A stretch of DNA of 64,000 nt. Source: Paraburkholderia sp. BL10I2N1. Its GTDB lineage: Bacteria; Pseudomonadota; Gammaproteobacteria; Burkholderiales; Burkholderiaceae. Below, piece after piece: positions 20,061 through 28,070 of the stretch; within the stretch, counting starts at the first letter, position 1; the number at the start of each line of letters is the position of its first letter. A program made the translations under genes and the position numbers. The stretch is from positions 434,001 to 498,000 of the forward strand of contig NZ_SNWA01000002.1 of the NCBI RefSeq assembly GCF_004361815.1, read 5' to 3'. Below the pieces are notes generated by a model. That model was not told the DNA's origin and did not search any database. It worked only from the letters and a program-made list of their open reading frames with translations.

Positions 20061-20374
20061 AGTGTCTCCAGTGCAATAAAAGATGACTCAACAACGACAG
20101 TCGTTTCTATCGACAACCATTTTGACTACACGTCCAGCCATGTGGTCACTTTGAAGACGGCAATCCAAGGCGAACATGTTGCACCGATGCCAGGCTCGCA
20201 TCTGCGCGCACCGGAGACCAGAAGTCCCCGCGCGCAAATGCTCCAAACGCGTTTACGGCACCACCGGGAAGTTCTTGAGGGGTATTTGCAACGTTTTCAA
20301 AGATTATTCTCGAGCAAACGAAAGCACGCCGCAATGCGCTGGCGGCCGGGTACCTGAAAAATACCCTGGCTGCC
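20061..20374. other. Intergenic region, no gene recognised
   Basis: About 314 bp between the LacI gene end and the start of the binding-protein gene (both minus strand). It should contain the promoter of the binding protein/c-di-GMP operon. The part near 20070-20140 is less GC-rich. No clear hairpin with a U-run was seen. Confidence 0.4.
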
Positions 20375-21454
20375 TCAGAACGTCTTCACTTTTGTCTTCG
20401 CCTTTTTGCGGGTCTTCGCCCCTGCTCCCGTCCCCGCTTTCGTATTCCGGCACGTGGACTCCCTCACGACGAGCGTCGGTTGCGGCCCCAGCACCATGGC
20501 GGGCGACGCTTCAGCGCTGCCCTTCTGCATCAGCCGGATCAACAACTCGATGGACAGGTCGGCGATCGCGGTCGTGTTGATCGCGACCGTGGTCAGCGCC
20601 GGACGAACCTGATGCGCGAGCTGGATGTCCGTGATGCCGATCACCGACACATCCTCGGGCACGCGGCGGCCCAGCGTCGTCAGCGCCTGGATCGCGCCAA
20701 TCGCAAGCAGATCGTTGGTTGCAAAGATGGCCGTCAGGCCGGGGGCATTCGTCAGCAACTGCATGCATGCCGCATAACCGGCGTCGATCGTATCGCGGAT
20801 CTCCAGTACGGCCGCGTTGTCCGGCTCAATGCCCGAAGCCCGGATGACTTCGCGAAACCCCGTCGCCCGGGCGTCCTGCAAACCGCCGCAGCCATCGCCG
20901 ACCAGCATGCCGATGTCGCGATGCCCGAGTTCCAGCAGATGCTCCGCCGCCAGCGCGCCCGCATGAGAAAAGTCGACGGCGACACAGGGCACGGCCGGCG
21001 GTGCCTCGGGGTGTTCCCACAGGCTGAGCACGATCGGCGCGCCGAGCGCAGCCGATTCGCATAACTCATTGATCGCAATGTCGGTGTTGAGCACGAGCAC
21101 GCCTTCGGCGAGCGTACCGGCGATCTGCGTGAGATACGCACGGCCGGTTTCGGCGTCGTCGTCGGTGTTGCAGACCATCAGGAAATAGCCCTCGCGGCGC
21201 GCGGCCCTTTCGGCCGCGAGTACGAACTCCGGATAGAACGGGTTCGCGATATTCGAGAGCATCAACGCAAGCGTCGACGACCGCCCTTCGGCAAGCGCCC
21301 GGGCATTCAGGTTCGGCCGGTAGCCCAGTTCGCGAATCGCGCTCAGTACGCGCTCCGCTGTTTCCGGACGAACCTTCTCACGGTTGCGCAGCACGTTCGA
21401 TACGGTCGCTGCCGTGACTTTCGCCCGACGCGCCACTTCGCTCAGCGTAACCAT
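20375..21454 (-). CDS. LacI-family transcriptional regulator of the galactoside operon
   Basis: 359 residues from MVTLSEVARRAKVTAATVSNVL, the standard LacI N terminus (22 further codons are open upstream but are not homologous). Helix-turn-helix and hinge helix (RPNLNARALAEGRSS) are followed by a periplasmic-binding-protein-like sensor domain (LALMLSNIANPFYPEF, GIEPDNAAVLEIRDT, AIFATNDLLAIGAIQAL, VIGITDI). The C terminus is Lys-rich. It diverges from the galactoside ABC operon, with two identical 16-bp palindromes between them that are the likely operators; the inducer is probably a galactoside or its breakdown product. Confidence 0.93.
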   Translation of the reverse strand: MVTLSEVARRAKVTAATVSNVLRNREKVRPETAERVLSAIRELGYRPNLNARALAEGRSSTLALMLSNIANPFYPEFVLAAERAARREGYFLMVCNTDDDAETGRAYLTQIAGTLAEGVLVLNTDIAINELCESAALGAPIVLSLWEHPEAPPAVPCVAVDFSHAGALAAEHLLELGHRDIGMLVGDGCGGLQDARATGFREVIRASGIEPDNAAVLEIRDTIDAGYAACMQLLTNAPGLTAIFATNDLLAIGAIQALTTLGRRVPEDVSVIGITDIQLAHQVRPALTTVAINTTAIADLSIELLIRLMQKGSAEASPAMVLGPQPTLVVRESTCRNTKAGTGAGAKTRKKAKTKVKTF

Positions 21455-21609
21455 GACGACCGCATCCGGGAAAACGCGCAGTTCGGCTTGACACGACATC
21501 CCACATTCAGGGAAGTACAACCAGATGTTGCGTAGCCGGGGGAGGCTTTGTTAAGTTTCATGACAAATATCCAGGAGACAAGCATCGTGACTTCAATTCC
21601 CACCTTCGA

Positions 21610-21625
21610 ATTTAAGCGCTTAAAT
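21610..21625. promoter_or_regulatory. LacI-type operator 1
   Basis: Perfect 16-bp palindrome ATTTAAGCGCTTAAAT with a central CG step, as in LacI/GalR operators. It lies 155 bp from the regulator start and 70 bp from the ATPase start. Confidence 0.8.
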
Positions 21626-21664
21626 CCCCGCCGCGCAAGCGTTCCGGCATTTTTTTTCTGTCAG

Positions 21665-21680
21665 ATTTAAGCGCTTAAAT
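21665..21680. promoter_or_regulatory. LacI-type operator 2
   Basis: The same palindrome ATTTAAGCGCTTAAAT (extended to 18 bp by flanking G and C), centred 55 bp from operator 1, about five helical turns. It ends 14 bp before the ATPase start codon, so bound repressor would block transcription. Two in-phase sites suit DNA looping. Confidence 0.82.
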
Positions 21681-21694
21681 CGAGGAGCGGAACG

Positions 21695-22858
21695 ATGTCT
21701 GCGATCAGTCTCAAGCATGTTCAGAAGTCCTACGGCACTCACTCGCCGGTGATCCGGCAACTGAATCTGGAGATCGCCGAACACGAGTTCTGCGTTTTCC
21801 TCGGCCCGTCGGGCTGCGGGAAATCCACGCTGCTGCGGATCATCGCCGGCCTCGAAGATCTGAGCGAAGGCGAACTGCACATCGGCGGCCAGTTGATGAA
21901 TGGCGTCCTCTCGGCGGAGCGCGGGGTCGCGATGGTGTTCCAGAGCTACGCGCTCTTTCCGCACATGACCGTTTTCGAGAACATGGCCTTCGGGCTGCGT
22001 CTTGCCAAAACGCCCAAAGACGTGATCGAGCGCAAGGTGCGCGAAGCCGCGCGCACCTTGCAGCTCGACGCCCTGCTCGATCGTCATCCGAAAGCGCTCT
22101 CGGGCGGACAGCGTCAACGCGTGGCGATCGGCCGCGCGATCGTGCGCGAGCCCGGCGTGTTTCTGTTCGACGAGCCGCTATCCAATCTCGACGCTGCGCT
22201 GCGCGGCCAGACGCGCATCGAAATCGCGCGGCTGCATCAGCGTTTCCCGCAAGCGAGCGTCGTCTATGTGACGCACGACCAGGTCGAAGCCATGACGCTC
22301 GCCGACCGGATCGTCCTGCTGCATGCGGGCGCCGATACGCAGCGCTTTGGCAGCATCGCGCAGGTCGGCGCGCCGCTCGAGCTCTATCATCGTCCGCGTT
22401 CACGCTTTGTCGCCGGTTTCATTGGCTCGCCGCGGATGAATTTCATCGACGCAACGGTCGATGCGATCCAGTCGGGCCGCGTCATCGTCAAGCTGCTGCA
22501 AAGCGAGGAAACGCTTGCGGTCGACGTCGATGGCATACGTCTCGTGCGCGGCCAGTCAGTGACACTCGGGATTCGGCCGGAACACGTGCGCACCGACGGC
22601 GAAGGCCAGGCGATCCGTGGTGCCGCCACACTGACCGAACAGCTCGGCGAACACAGCTACATTCACGTGGATTACGCAGGGGGCGCCCTTGTTGCCAAGG
22701 CACCCGGCGATGCGGCGGCGCAGTCTGGCGAACGCATTACGTTGCGCATTCCTGCTGACGCCTGTCATCTGTTCGACGCCGACGGCATCGCGCTGGAACG
22801 CACCGTGACCGAACCGGCACTGCCGGAGCGGGCCGTAGGGTACGAGAAGGTTGCATGA
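21695..22858 (+). CDS. ABC transporter ATP-binding protein, MsmK/UgpC/MalK type
   Basis: 387 residues. Walker A GPSGCGKST, Q-loop, signature LSGGQRQRVA, Walker B VFLFDEPLSNLDA and switch His in VTHDQVEAMT are all present, followed by a C-terminal TOBE region (LGIRPEHVR) typical of carbohydrate importers. It powers uptake by the two permeases encoded downstream. The ribosome site is GAGGAG before ATG. First gene of the operon, placed directly behind the second LacI operator. Having the ATPase gene first, ahead of the binding protein, is less common than the reverse. Confidence 0.95.
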   Translation: MSAISLKHVQKSYGTHSPVIRQLNLEIAEHEFCVFLGPSGCGKSTLLRIIAGLEDLSEGELHIGGQLMNGVLSAERGVAMVFQSYALFPHMTVFENMAFGLRLAKTPKDVIERKVREAARTLQLDALLDRHPKALSGGQRQRVAIGRAIVREPGVFLFDEPLSNLDAALRGQTRIEIARLHQRFPQASVVYVTHDQVEAMTLADRIVLLHAGADTQRFGSIAQVGAPLELYHRPRSRFVAGFIGSPRMNFIDATVDAIQSGRVIVKLLQSEETLAVDVDGIRLVRGQSVTLGIRPEHVRTDGEGQAIRGAATLTEQLGEHSYIHVDYAGGALVAKAPGDAAAQSGERITLRIPADACHLFDADGIALERTVTEPALPERAVGYEKVA

Positions 22859-22939
22859 AAGGACGCCAGCCGCAGAGCTGGCAGGATCACCCGTCCGCAC
22901 CACGCGGCCGGCACACAACGTAGTCAAAGGAGACAGCAA

Positions 22940-24220
22940 GTGAACTCAAGCCGCATTAGCCGCCTTACACACTGCCGGCCTGTCCGTACCGTGGCCCGCG
23001 CATCCGCCGCCGTCGCGGTAGTCGCCGCCCTGCTGTCGGGAGTGAGCGCCGAAGCCGGGCAGTTGAACATCAACGTGTCCGCGCGCGGAAACCAGCGCTC
23101 GACGTGGCAGGACGCCTTCGACAAGTTCAAGAAGGCCAACCCCGACGTCGACCTGAAAGTGACTTACATCACCGAGGAAGCGTACAAGGTGCAGATGGGC
23201 GGCTGGCTCGCGACCGATCCGCCTGACATCGTCTCCTGGCACGATGGTGAGCGCATGGCGTACTACGCACAACGTGGCCTGCTTGAAGATCTGTCGTCCG
23301 ACTGGAACAGGAACGGCTGGAACCAGCAATACGCGTCGGTGAAGGACGCCTCGACATACAACGGCAAGCAGTATGCGGCACCGCTTGGCTATGACGCGTA
23401 CGGCTTCTTCTATCGCAAGGATCTCTTCGAGAAGGCCGGCATCAAGGGCGAGCCGAAGACGTGGGACGAGTTTCTCGACGCCGCGAAAAAGCTGAAGGCC
23501 AGCGGCGTCGCACCGATCGCGGTCGCTGCGCGGGACAGCTGGACGCTCGCCGCATGGTTCGATTACCTCGATCTGCGCATCAACGGCAACGCCTTTCACC
23601 AGAAGCTGATGGCGGGCGAAATCCCGTACACGGACCCGCGCGTGAAGAAGGTCTACACGACGTGGAAGACGCTGATGGATGACCACTACTACATCGACAA
23701 CGCCCTCTCCTACGATCTCGACTCGATCGCACCGTTCCTCGTGAACGGCAAGGCCGCGATGATGCTGATGGGCACGTTCTTCTCGGCGAGCATTCCGGAA
23801 TCGATCAAACCGCAAACCGGCTTCTTCCGCTTCCCGGTCGTCGACGCCAACGTGCCGACTGCCGAAGACGGTCCGGTCAACGTGTTGCTGATCCCGGCAA
23901 AGGCGAAGAACAAGGCCGACGCGCGGCGCCTGCTCGCCTTCATGGAGTCGCCTGAAATCAACGCGGATCTCGCCCGCGGCTGGGGCCAGCTGCCGTCGAA
24001 CAGCAAGGCGACGGAACCCGACGATCCGATCTCGAAGGTCGGCTTCCAGACGCTTGCCAATACCACCGGCGGCATCGCGCAGTTCTACGATCGCGACATG
24101 ACGAAAGAAATGGCCGACGAAGGCATGAAGGCGATGCAGCAGTTCTATAGCGACCCGTCGCAACTCGACGCGCTGCTCGATCGACTCGAAGCGACGCGCA
24201 AGCGCATCTACAAGAAGTAA
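22940..24220 (+). CDS. ABC transporter sugar-binding protein (family 1)
   Basis: 426 residues, GTG start preceded by AAAGGAGA. A signal peptide (ASAAVAVVAALLSGVSAEAG) leads into a MalE-like family 1 binding protein: QDAFDKFKKANPDVDLKV, PPDIVSWHDGERMAYYAQRG (quoted in part), GKQYAAPLGYDAYGFFYRKDLF and GKAAMMLMGTFF. It captures the sugar in the periplasm for the permease pair. Given the two beta-galactosidases downstream, a galactoside is the likely ligand. A long hairpin directly after its stop may stabilise this part of the transcript so the binding protein is made in excess. Confidence 0.94.
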   Translation: MNSSRISRLTHCRPVRTVARASAAVAVVAALLSGVSAEAGQLNINVSARGNQRSTWQDAFDKFKKANPDVDLKVTYITEEAYKVQMGGWLATDPPDIVSWHDGERMAYYAQRGLLEDLSSDWNRNGWNQQYASVKDASTYNGKQYAAPLGYDAYGFFYRKDLFEKAGIKGEPKTWDEFLDAAKKLKASGVAPIAVAARDSWTLAAWFDYLDLRINGNAFHQKLMAGEIPYTDPRVKKVYTTWKTLMDDHYYIDNALSYDLDSIAPFLVNGKAAMMLMGTFFSASIPESIKPQTGFFRFPVVDANVPTAEDGPVNVLLIPAKAKNKADARRLLAFMESPEINADLARGWGQLPSNSKATEPDDPISKVGFQTLANTTGGIAQFYDRDMTKEMADEGMKAMQQFYSDPSQLDALLDRLEATRKRIYKK

Positions 24221-24229
24221 CGTCACCGT

Positions 24230-24270
24230 CCTCCCGGAGCAGGCAGCATGGGCTGTCTGCTCCGGGGAGG
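24230..24270 (+). promoter_or_regulatory. Intercistronic hairpin after the binding-protein gene
   Basis: CCTCCCGGAGCAGGCAGC (24230-24247) pairs with GGCTGTCTGCTCCGGGGAGG (24251-24270) with one bulge and minor mismatch, a stem of about 18 bp. It lies between the binding-protein stop and the first permease gene. It is likely a processing or attenuation element that lowers permease expression relative to the binding protein. Confidence 0.6.
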
Positions 24271-24302
24271 TGCTTCAGCGCGGACTTTACGAGGCCATTC
24301 GA

Positions 24303-25208
24303 ATGTCCACTTCAGCAGCCCGCAGCCTGCCGGCCGCTCGGGGCCGGCGTACGCCGAAAACCCGGCGCAGGCAGCATCGTGCGGCATTTTTCTTCCTGTT
24401 GCCCGCGTGCGCGCTCTTCAGCCTGTGCGTGATCTATCCGATCATCAGCAGCATCACGCTCAGTTTCTATAACTGGGATGGCATGACGCCGAAGAGCTTC
24501 GTCGGCTTCGCGAACTACGTCGAACTGTTTCATGCGGATGTCTTCTATGTCGCATTGAAGAACAACCTGATCTGGCTCGCCCTCTTCCTGCTCGCGCCGC
24601 CGCTCGGCCTTGTGTTCGCGCTGTATCTGAACCAGCAGATCAAGGGTATGCGCGTCGTGAAGTCGCTGTTCTTCGCGCCGTTCGTGCTGTCGGGCGTCGT
24701 TGTCGGGCTGGTGTTCAGCTGGTTCTACGATCCGACGTTCGGGCTGCTGCGGATGATCGTCGGGCATGGCATTCCCGTGCTGGGCGATCCGCATACGGTC
24801 ACCTTCGGCATCGTCTTTGCCGCACTGTGGCCACAGGCGCCTTACTGCATGGTGCTGTATCTGACCGGGCTCACTGCCATCAATCCGGAAGTCGTCGAAG
24901 CCGCGCGCATGGAAGGCGCGAAAGGTGTACGGCTTCTCTGGCACGTCATCCTGCCGCAACTGCGGCCCGCCACTTTCATGGCCGTCGTGCTGACCGTGAT
25001 CGGCGCGCTGCGCAGCTTCGACCTGATCGCGGTCATGAGCGGAGGCGGTCCGTTCGACAGCTCGACGGTGCTCGCCTATTACATGTACGACCAGGCCATC
25101 AAGTATTACCGCGAAGGCTATTCGGCGTCGATTGCGGTCGTCCTGTTCGCCATCATGCTCGTCTACATCGTGTTCCACCTGCGCCGCATGTTGCGCGAAG
25201 AACGCTGA
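24303..25208 (+). CDS. ABC sugar transporter permease, MalF-type
   Basis: 301 residues from the ATG giving MSTSAARSLPAARG; the frame is open a little further upstream within the hairpin. A basic N terminus is followed by six hydrophobic segments. The cytoplasmic coupling motif EAARMEGAKGVRLLWHVILPQLRP (residues quoted in part: EAARMEGAKG and ILPQLRP) is the EAA loop of binding-protein-dependent permeases. Forms the membrane channel with the next gene product, driven by the ATPase encoded first in the operon. Weak ribosome site, consistent with lower expression than the binding protein. Confidence 0.93.
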   Translation: MSTSAARSLPAARGRRTPKTRRRQHRAAFFFLLPACALFSLCVIYPIISSITLSFYNWDGMTPKSFVGFANYVELFHADVFYVALKNNLIWLALFLLAPPLGLVFALYLNQQIKGMRVVKSLFFAPFVLSGVVVGLVFSWFYDPTFGLLRMIVGHGIPVLGDPHTVTFGIVFAALWPQAPYCMVLYLTGLTAINPEVVEAARMEGAKGVRLLWHVILPQLRPATFMAVVLTVIGALRSFDLIAVMSGGGPFDSSTVLAYYMYDQAIKYYREGYSASIAVVLFAIMLVYIVFHLRRMLREER

Positions 25209-25226
25209 TCTACAGAGGACTTCGTC

Positions 25227-26078
25227 ATGTATCCGCTTCCCGTCGAACGCTGGAAACCATTCAACCGCGCGCTGTACAAGGCGTCGCTGCCGCTCGCGCT
25301 GATTGTGTGGCTGCTGCCGATGCTCGCCGTCCTCGTGACGTCGATACGCTCGTCCGACGAGCTTTCGCAAGGCGACTACTGGGCCTGGCCCAAACACTTC
25401 GCGCTGTGGGAGAACTACGGCGCGGCGCTCACGCAGACGCCGATGCTCCACTACTTCGCCAACAGCGTGCTGATCACGGTGCCTTCCGTGATCGGCGCGA
25501 TCGTGCTGGCCTCGATGGCGGGCTTCGCCCTCGCGACCTACCGCTTTCGCGGCAACACCGCCGTGCTGTTCGCGTTCGTCGCCGGAAACTTCGTGCCCGT
25601 GCAGATCCTGATGATCCCCGTGCGCGACATGGCGCTGAAAGTCGGCATCTACAACACCGTATGGGTGCTGGTGATCTTTCACGTGTCGTTTCAGACTGGT
25701 TTCTGCACGCTGTTTCTGCGCAACTTCATCAAGCAGTTGCCGTACGAATTGATCGAGGCCGCGCGCGTGGAAGGCGCAAGCGAATGGACGGTCTACGCGC
25801 GCATCGTGCTGCCGCTGATCCGTCCGGCGCTGGCCGCGCTGGGCATCCTCGTCTTCACCTTCGTGTGGAACGACTACTTCTGGGCGCTGTGCCTCACGCA
25901 AGGCGACGATGCCGCGCCGATCACGGTCGGCGTCGCCGCGCTCAAGGGTCAGTGGACGACGGCATGGAACCTCGTCGCTGCCGGTTCGGTACTGGCCGCC
26001 CTGCCTTCCGTGCTGATGTTCTTTGCGATGCAGAAGCACTTCGTCGCCGGTCTGACCTTCGGTGCCAGCAAGGGCTGA
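25227..26078 (+). CDS. ABC sugar transporter permease, MalG-type
   Basis: 283 residues with six predicted membrane helices and the EAA loop EAARVEGASEWTVYARIVLP (quoted as a 20-residue stretch). A characteristic NFVPVQILMIPV segment and the ending HFVAGLTFGASKG are typical of CUT1-type second permeases. Lies 18 bp after the first permease gene and 27 bp before the GH42 gene, so the transport and hydrolysis functions share one transcript. Confidence 0.94.
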   Translation: MYPLPVERWKPFNRALYKASLPLALIVWLLPMLAVLVTSIRSSDELSQGDYWAWPKHFALWENYGAALTQTPMLHYFANSVLITVPSVIGAIVLASMAGFALATYRFRGNTAVLFAFVAGNFVPVQILMIPVRDMALKVGIYNTVWVLVIFHVSFQTGFCTLFLRNFIKQLPYELIEAARVEGASEWTVYARIVLPLIRPALAALGILVFTFVWNDYFWALCLTQGDDAAPITVGVAALKGQWTTAWNLVAAGSVLAALPSVLMFFAMQKHFVAGLTFGASKG

Positions 26079-26105
26079 TCCCCCATTCAACAAGAGAGAA
26101 TCCCG

Positions 26106-28070
26106 ATGCAGCTAGGTGTTTGCTACTACCCCGAACAGTGGCCCCAGTCGATGTGGGCCGACGACGCACGACGGATGGTCGAACTGGGCATCACGCACGT
26201 GCGCATTGCGGAGTTTGCGTGGAGCCGGATGGAGCCGAAGGCCGGCGAGTACACATGGGAATGGCTCGACGAAGCCGTCGACACGCTCGCGTCCGCCGGA
26301 CTCAGGATCATCCTCGGCACGCCCACCGCGTCGCCGCCCAAATGGCTGGTCGACGCCTGGCCGGAGATCCTGCCCGTGCGCGCCGACGGCGCACGCTGGA
26401 ATTTCGGCTCGCGCCGCCACTACGATGTATCGAGCGGGCGCTATCGCCGCGAATGCCTGCGCATCGTCACCGCGATGGCCGAACGTTACGGACGGCACCC
26501 CGCGGTGATCGCATGGCAAACCGACAACGAACTGGGCTGTCACGACACCGTGCCGAGTTATTCGGATGCTGCGCGCACGCGCTTTCGCGCGTGGCTCGCG
26601 CGCCGCCATGAAACGGTCGGCGCGCTGAACCGCGCGTGGGGCAACGTGTTCTGGAGCATGGAGTATCCATCGTTCGACGCCATCGAACTGCCGAACCTCA
26701 CGCCGACTGACGCGAACCCGAGCCATCTGCTCGACTTCCGCCGTTTCATGTCGGATGAAGTCGCGCAGTTCCATCGCGAGCAGGTCGAGGTGCTGCGGCG
26801 CTTTGCGCCCGGCGTGGATGTCCTGCACAACTTCATGGGCTTCTTCACGACCTTCGACCACTACCGTTTCGTTGAAGACCACAGCGTCGACGTCGCCGCA
26901 TGGGATAGCTATCCGCTCGCCCGCACCGAGGTGATCGCGTTACCGGAGGAAGACAAGGCCCGCTATGCACGTACCGGCCACCCGGATGTGTCCGCATTCG
27001 ATCACGACCGCTACCGCGCGATCGGCGCCGGGCGCTTCTGGGTGATGGAGCAGGAGGCCGGACCGGTGAACTGGGCGCCGTGGAATCCGGTGCCCGCGCC
27101 CGGCATGGTCCGCCTGTGGGCCTACGAGGCGTTTGCACATGGTGCGGAGCTGGTGTCGTATTTCCGCTGGCGTCAATGTCCGTACGCGCAGGAACAGATG
27201 CATTCGGGCCTTAACCTGCCGAATAACGAGCTTTCGCCCGGGGGCCGTGAAGTCGCGCTTGCCGCAAAGGAAATTTCGGACTCTTCGGTGCTCTCCGGTC
27301 TCGCTCCCGTCTCGCGCGCTGAAGTGGCGCTGGTGTTCGACTATGAGACGCAATGGATGTTCGAGATCCAGCGCCACGGAAAAACCTTCGACTATCAAAC
27401 GCTCGCGTTTGAGTACTATCAGGCGCTGCGCGAAATGTCGCTCGACGTGGACATCGTCCCGCCTCACGCGGACTTCTCGTCATACAGACTCGTGGTCGTG
27501 CCGGGTCTTGCCGTGATCACTGACGCACTCGTGCAGGCGATCCGGCGATCATCCGCGCAATGGGTGTTCGGGCCGCGCAGCGGCTCCAAGACCGCAGAGT
27601 TCGCGATTCCGGCCGAACTGCCACCTGGCCTGCTGCAAGCTGCGCTGCCCGTCCAGGTGCTGGAAGTCGAATCGCTGCGCCCGACCCTGCAGCCTGCGAC
27701 GTCGATTGGCGGCGTCGCTGGAATCGCAGTGCACTGGCGCGAGCATCTGCAGCCTGGCGCTGAAGCCGAAGTGCTGGCGAGCTTCGACGACGGCTGGCCC
27801 GCCGTCGTCGCCCACGACCGGGTGCGCTATGCGGGCGCCTGGTTCGACCGTGCGCTGCATCGTGCGCTGCTCGAAGGCGCCGCGCGCGACGCCGGCATCG
27901 AAATCGCGACGCTTCCCGACGGCATTCGCCTGCGCCGCCGTGGCAACGTGACCTTCGCGTTCAACTTCGGGCCGGATACCTCAAGCGCACCGGCGCCGGC
28001 CAACGCGCGCTTCGTGCTGGGCGGCCGCGAGCTTCGCACAGCCGACGTCTGCGCGTGGGAGAACCCGTGA
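26106..28070 (+). CDS. Beta-galactosidase, glycoside hydrolase family 42
   Basis: 654 residues, no signal peptide, so it acts in the cytoplasm on imported galactosides. The N-terminal TIM barrel starts LGVCYYPEQWP. The acid/base Glu is E142 in the DNELGC motif and the likely nucleophile is E315 in FWVMEQEAGPVNW. A trimerisation domain and a C-terminal beta domain follow, as in GH42 enzymes. The ribosome site AAGAGAGA precedes ATG. The stop overlaps the GTG start of the GH35 gene, so both enzymes are translated together. Confidence 0.95.
   Translation: MQLGVCYYPEQWPQSMWADDARRMVELGITHVRIAEFAWSRMEPKAGEYTWEWLDEAVDTLASAGLRIILGTPTASPPKWLVDAWPEILPVRADGARWNFGSRRHYDVSSGRYRRECLRIVTAMAERYGRHPAVIAWQTDNELGCHDTVPSYSDAARTRFRAWLARRHETVGALNRAWGNVFWSMEYPSFDAIELPNLTPTDANPSHLLDFRRFMSDEVAQFHREQVEVLRRFAPGVDVLHNFMGFFTTFDHYRFVEDHSVDVAAWDSYPLARTEVIALPEEDKARYARTGHPDVSAFDHDRYRAIGAGRFWVMEQEAGPVNWAPWNPVPAPGMVRLWAYEAFAHGAELVSYFRWRQCPYAQEQMHSGLNLPNNELSPGGREVALAAKEISDSSVLSGLAPVSRAEVALVFDYETQWMFEIQRHGKTFDYQTLAFEYYQALREMSLDVDIVPPHADFSSYRLVVVPGLAVITDALVQAIRRSSAQWVFGPRSGSKTAEFAIPAELPPGLLQAALPVQVLEVESLRPTLQPATSIGGVAGIAVHWREHLQPGAEAEVLASFDDGWPAVVAHDRVRYAGAWFDRALHRALLEGAARDAGIEIATLPDGIRLRRRGNVTFAFNFGPDTSSAPAPANARFVLGGRELRTADVCAWENP

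Noticed and set aside
24312..26093. 593-codon open frame antisense to the two sugar permeases
   Set aside because: Its translation is rich in Arg, His, Gln and Asp without hydrophobic core, as usual for high-GC antisense shadows; the permeases on the plus strand have clear family motifs.
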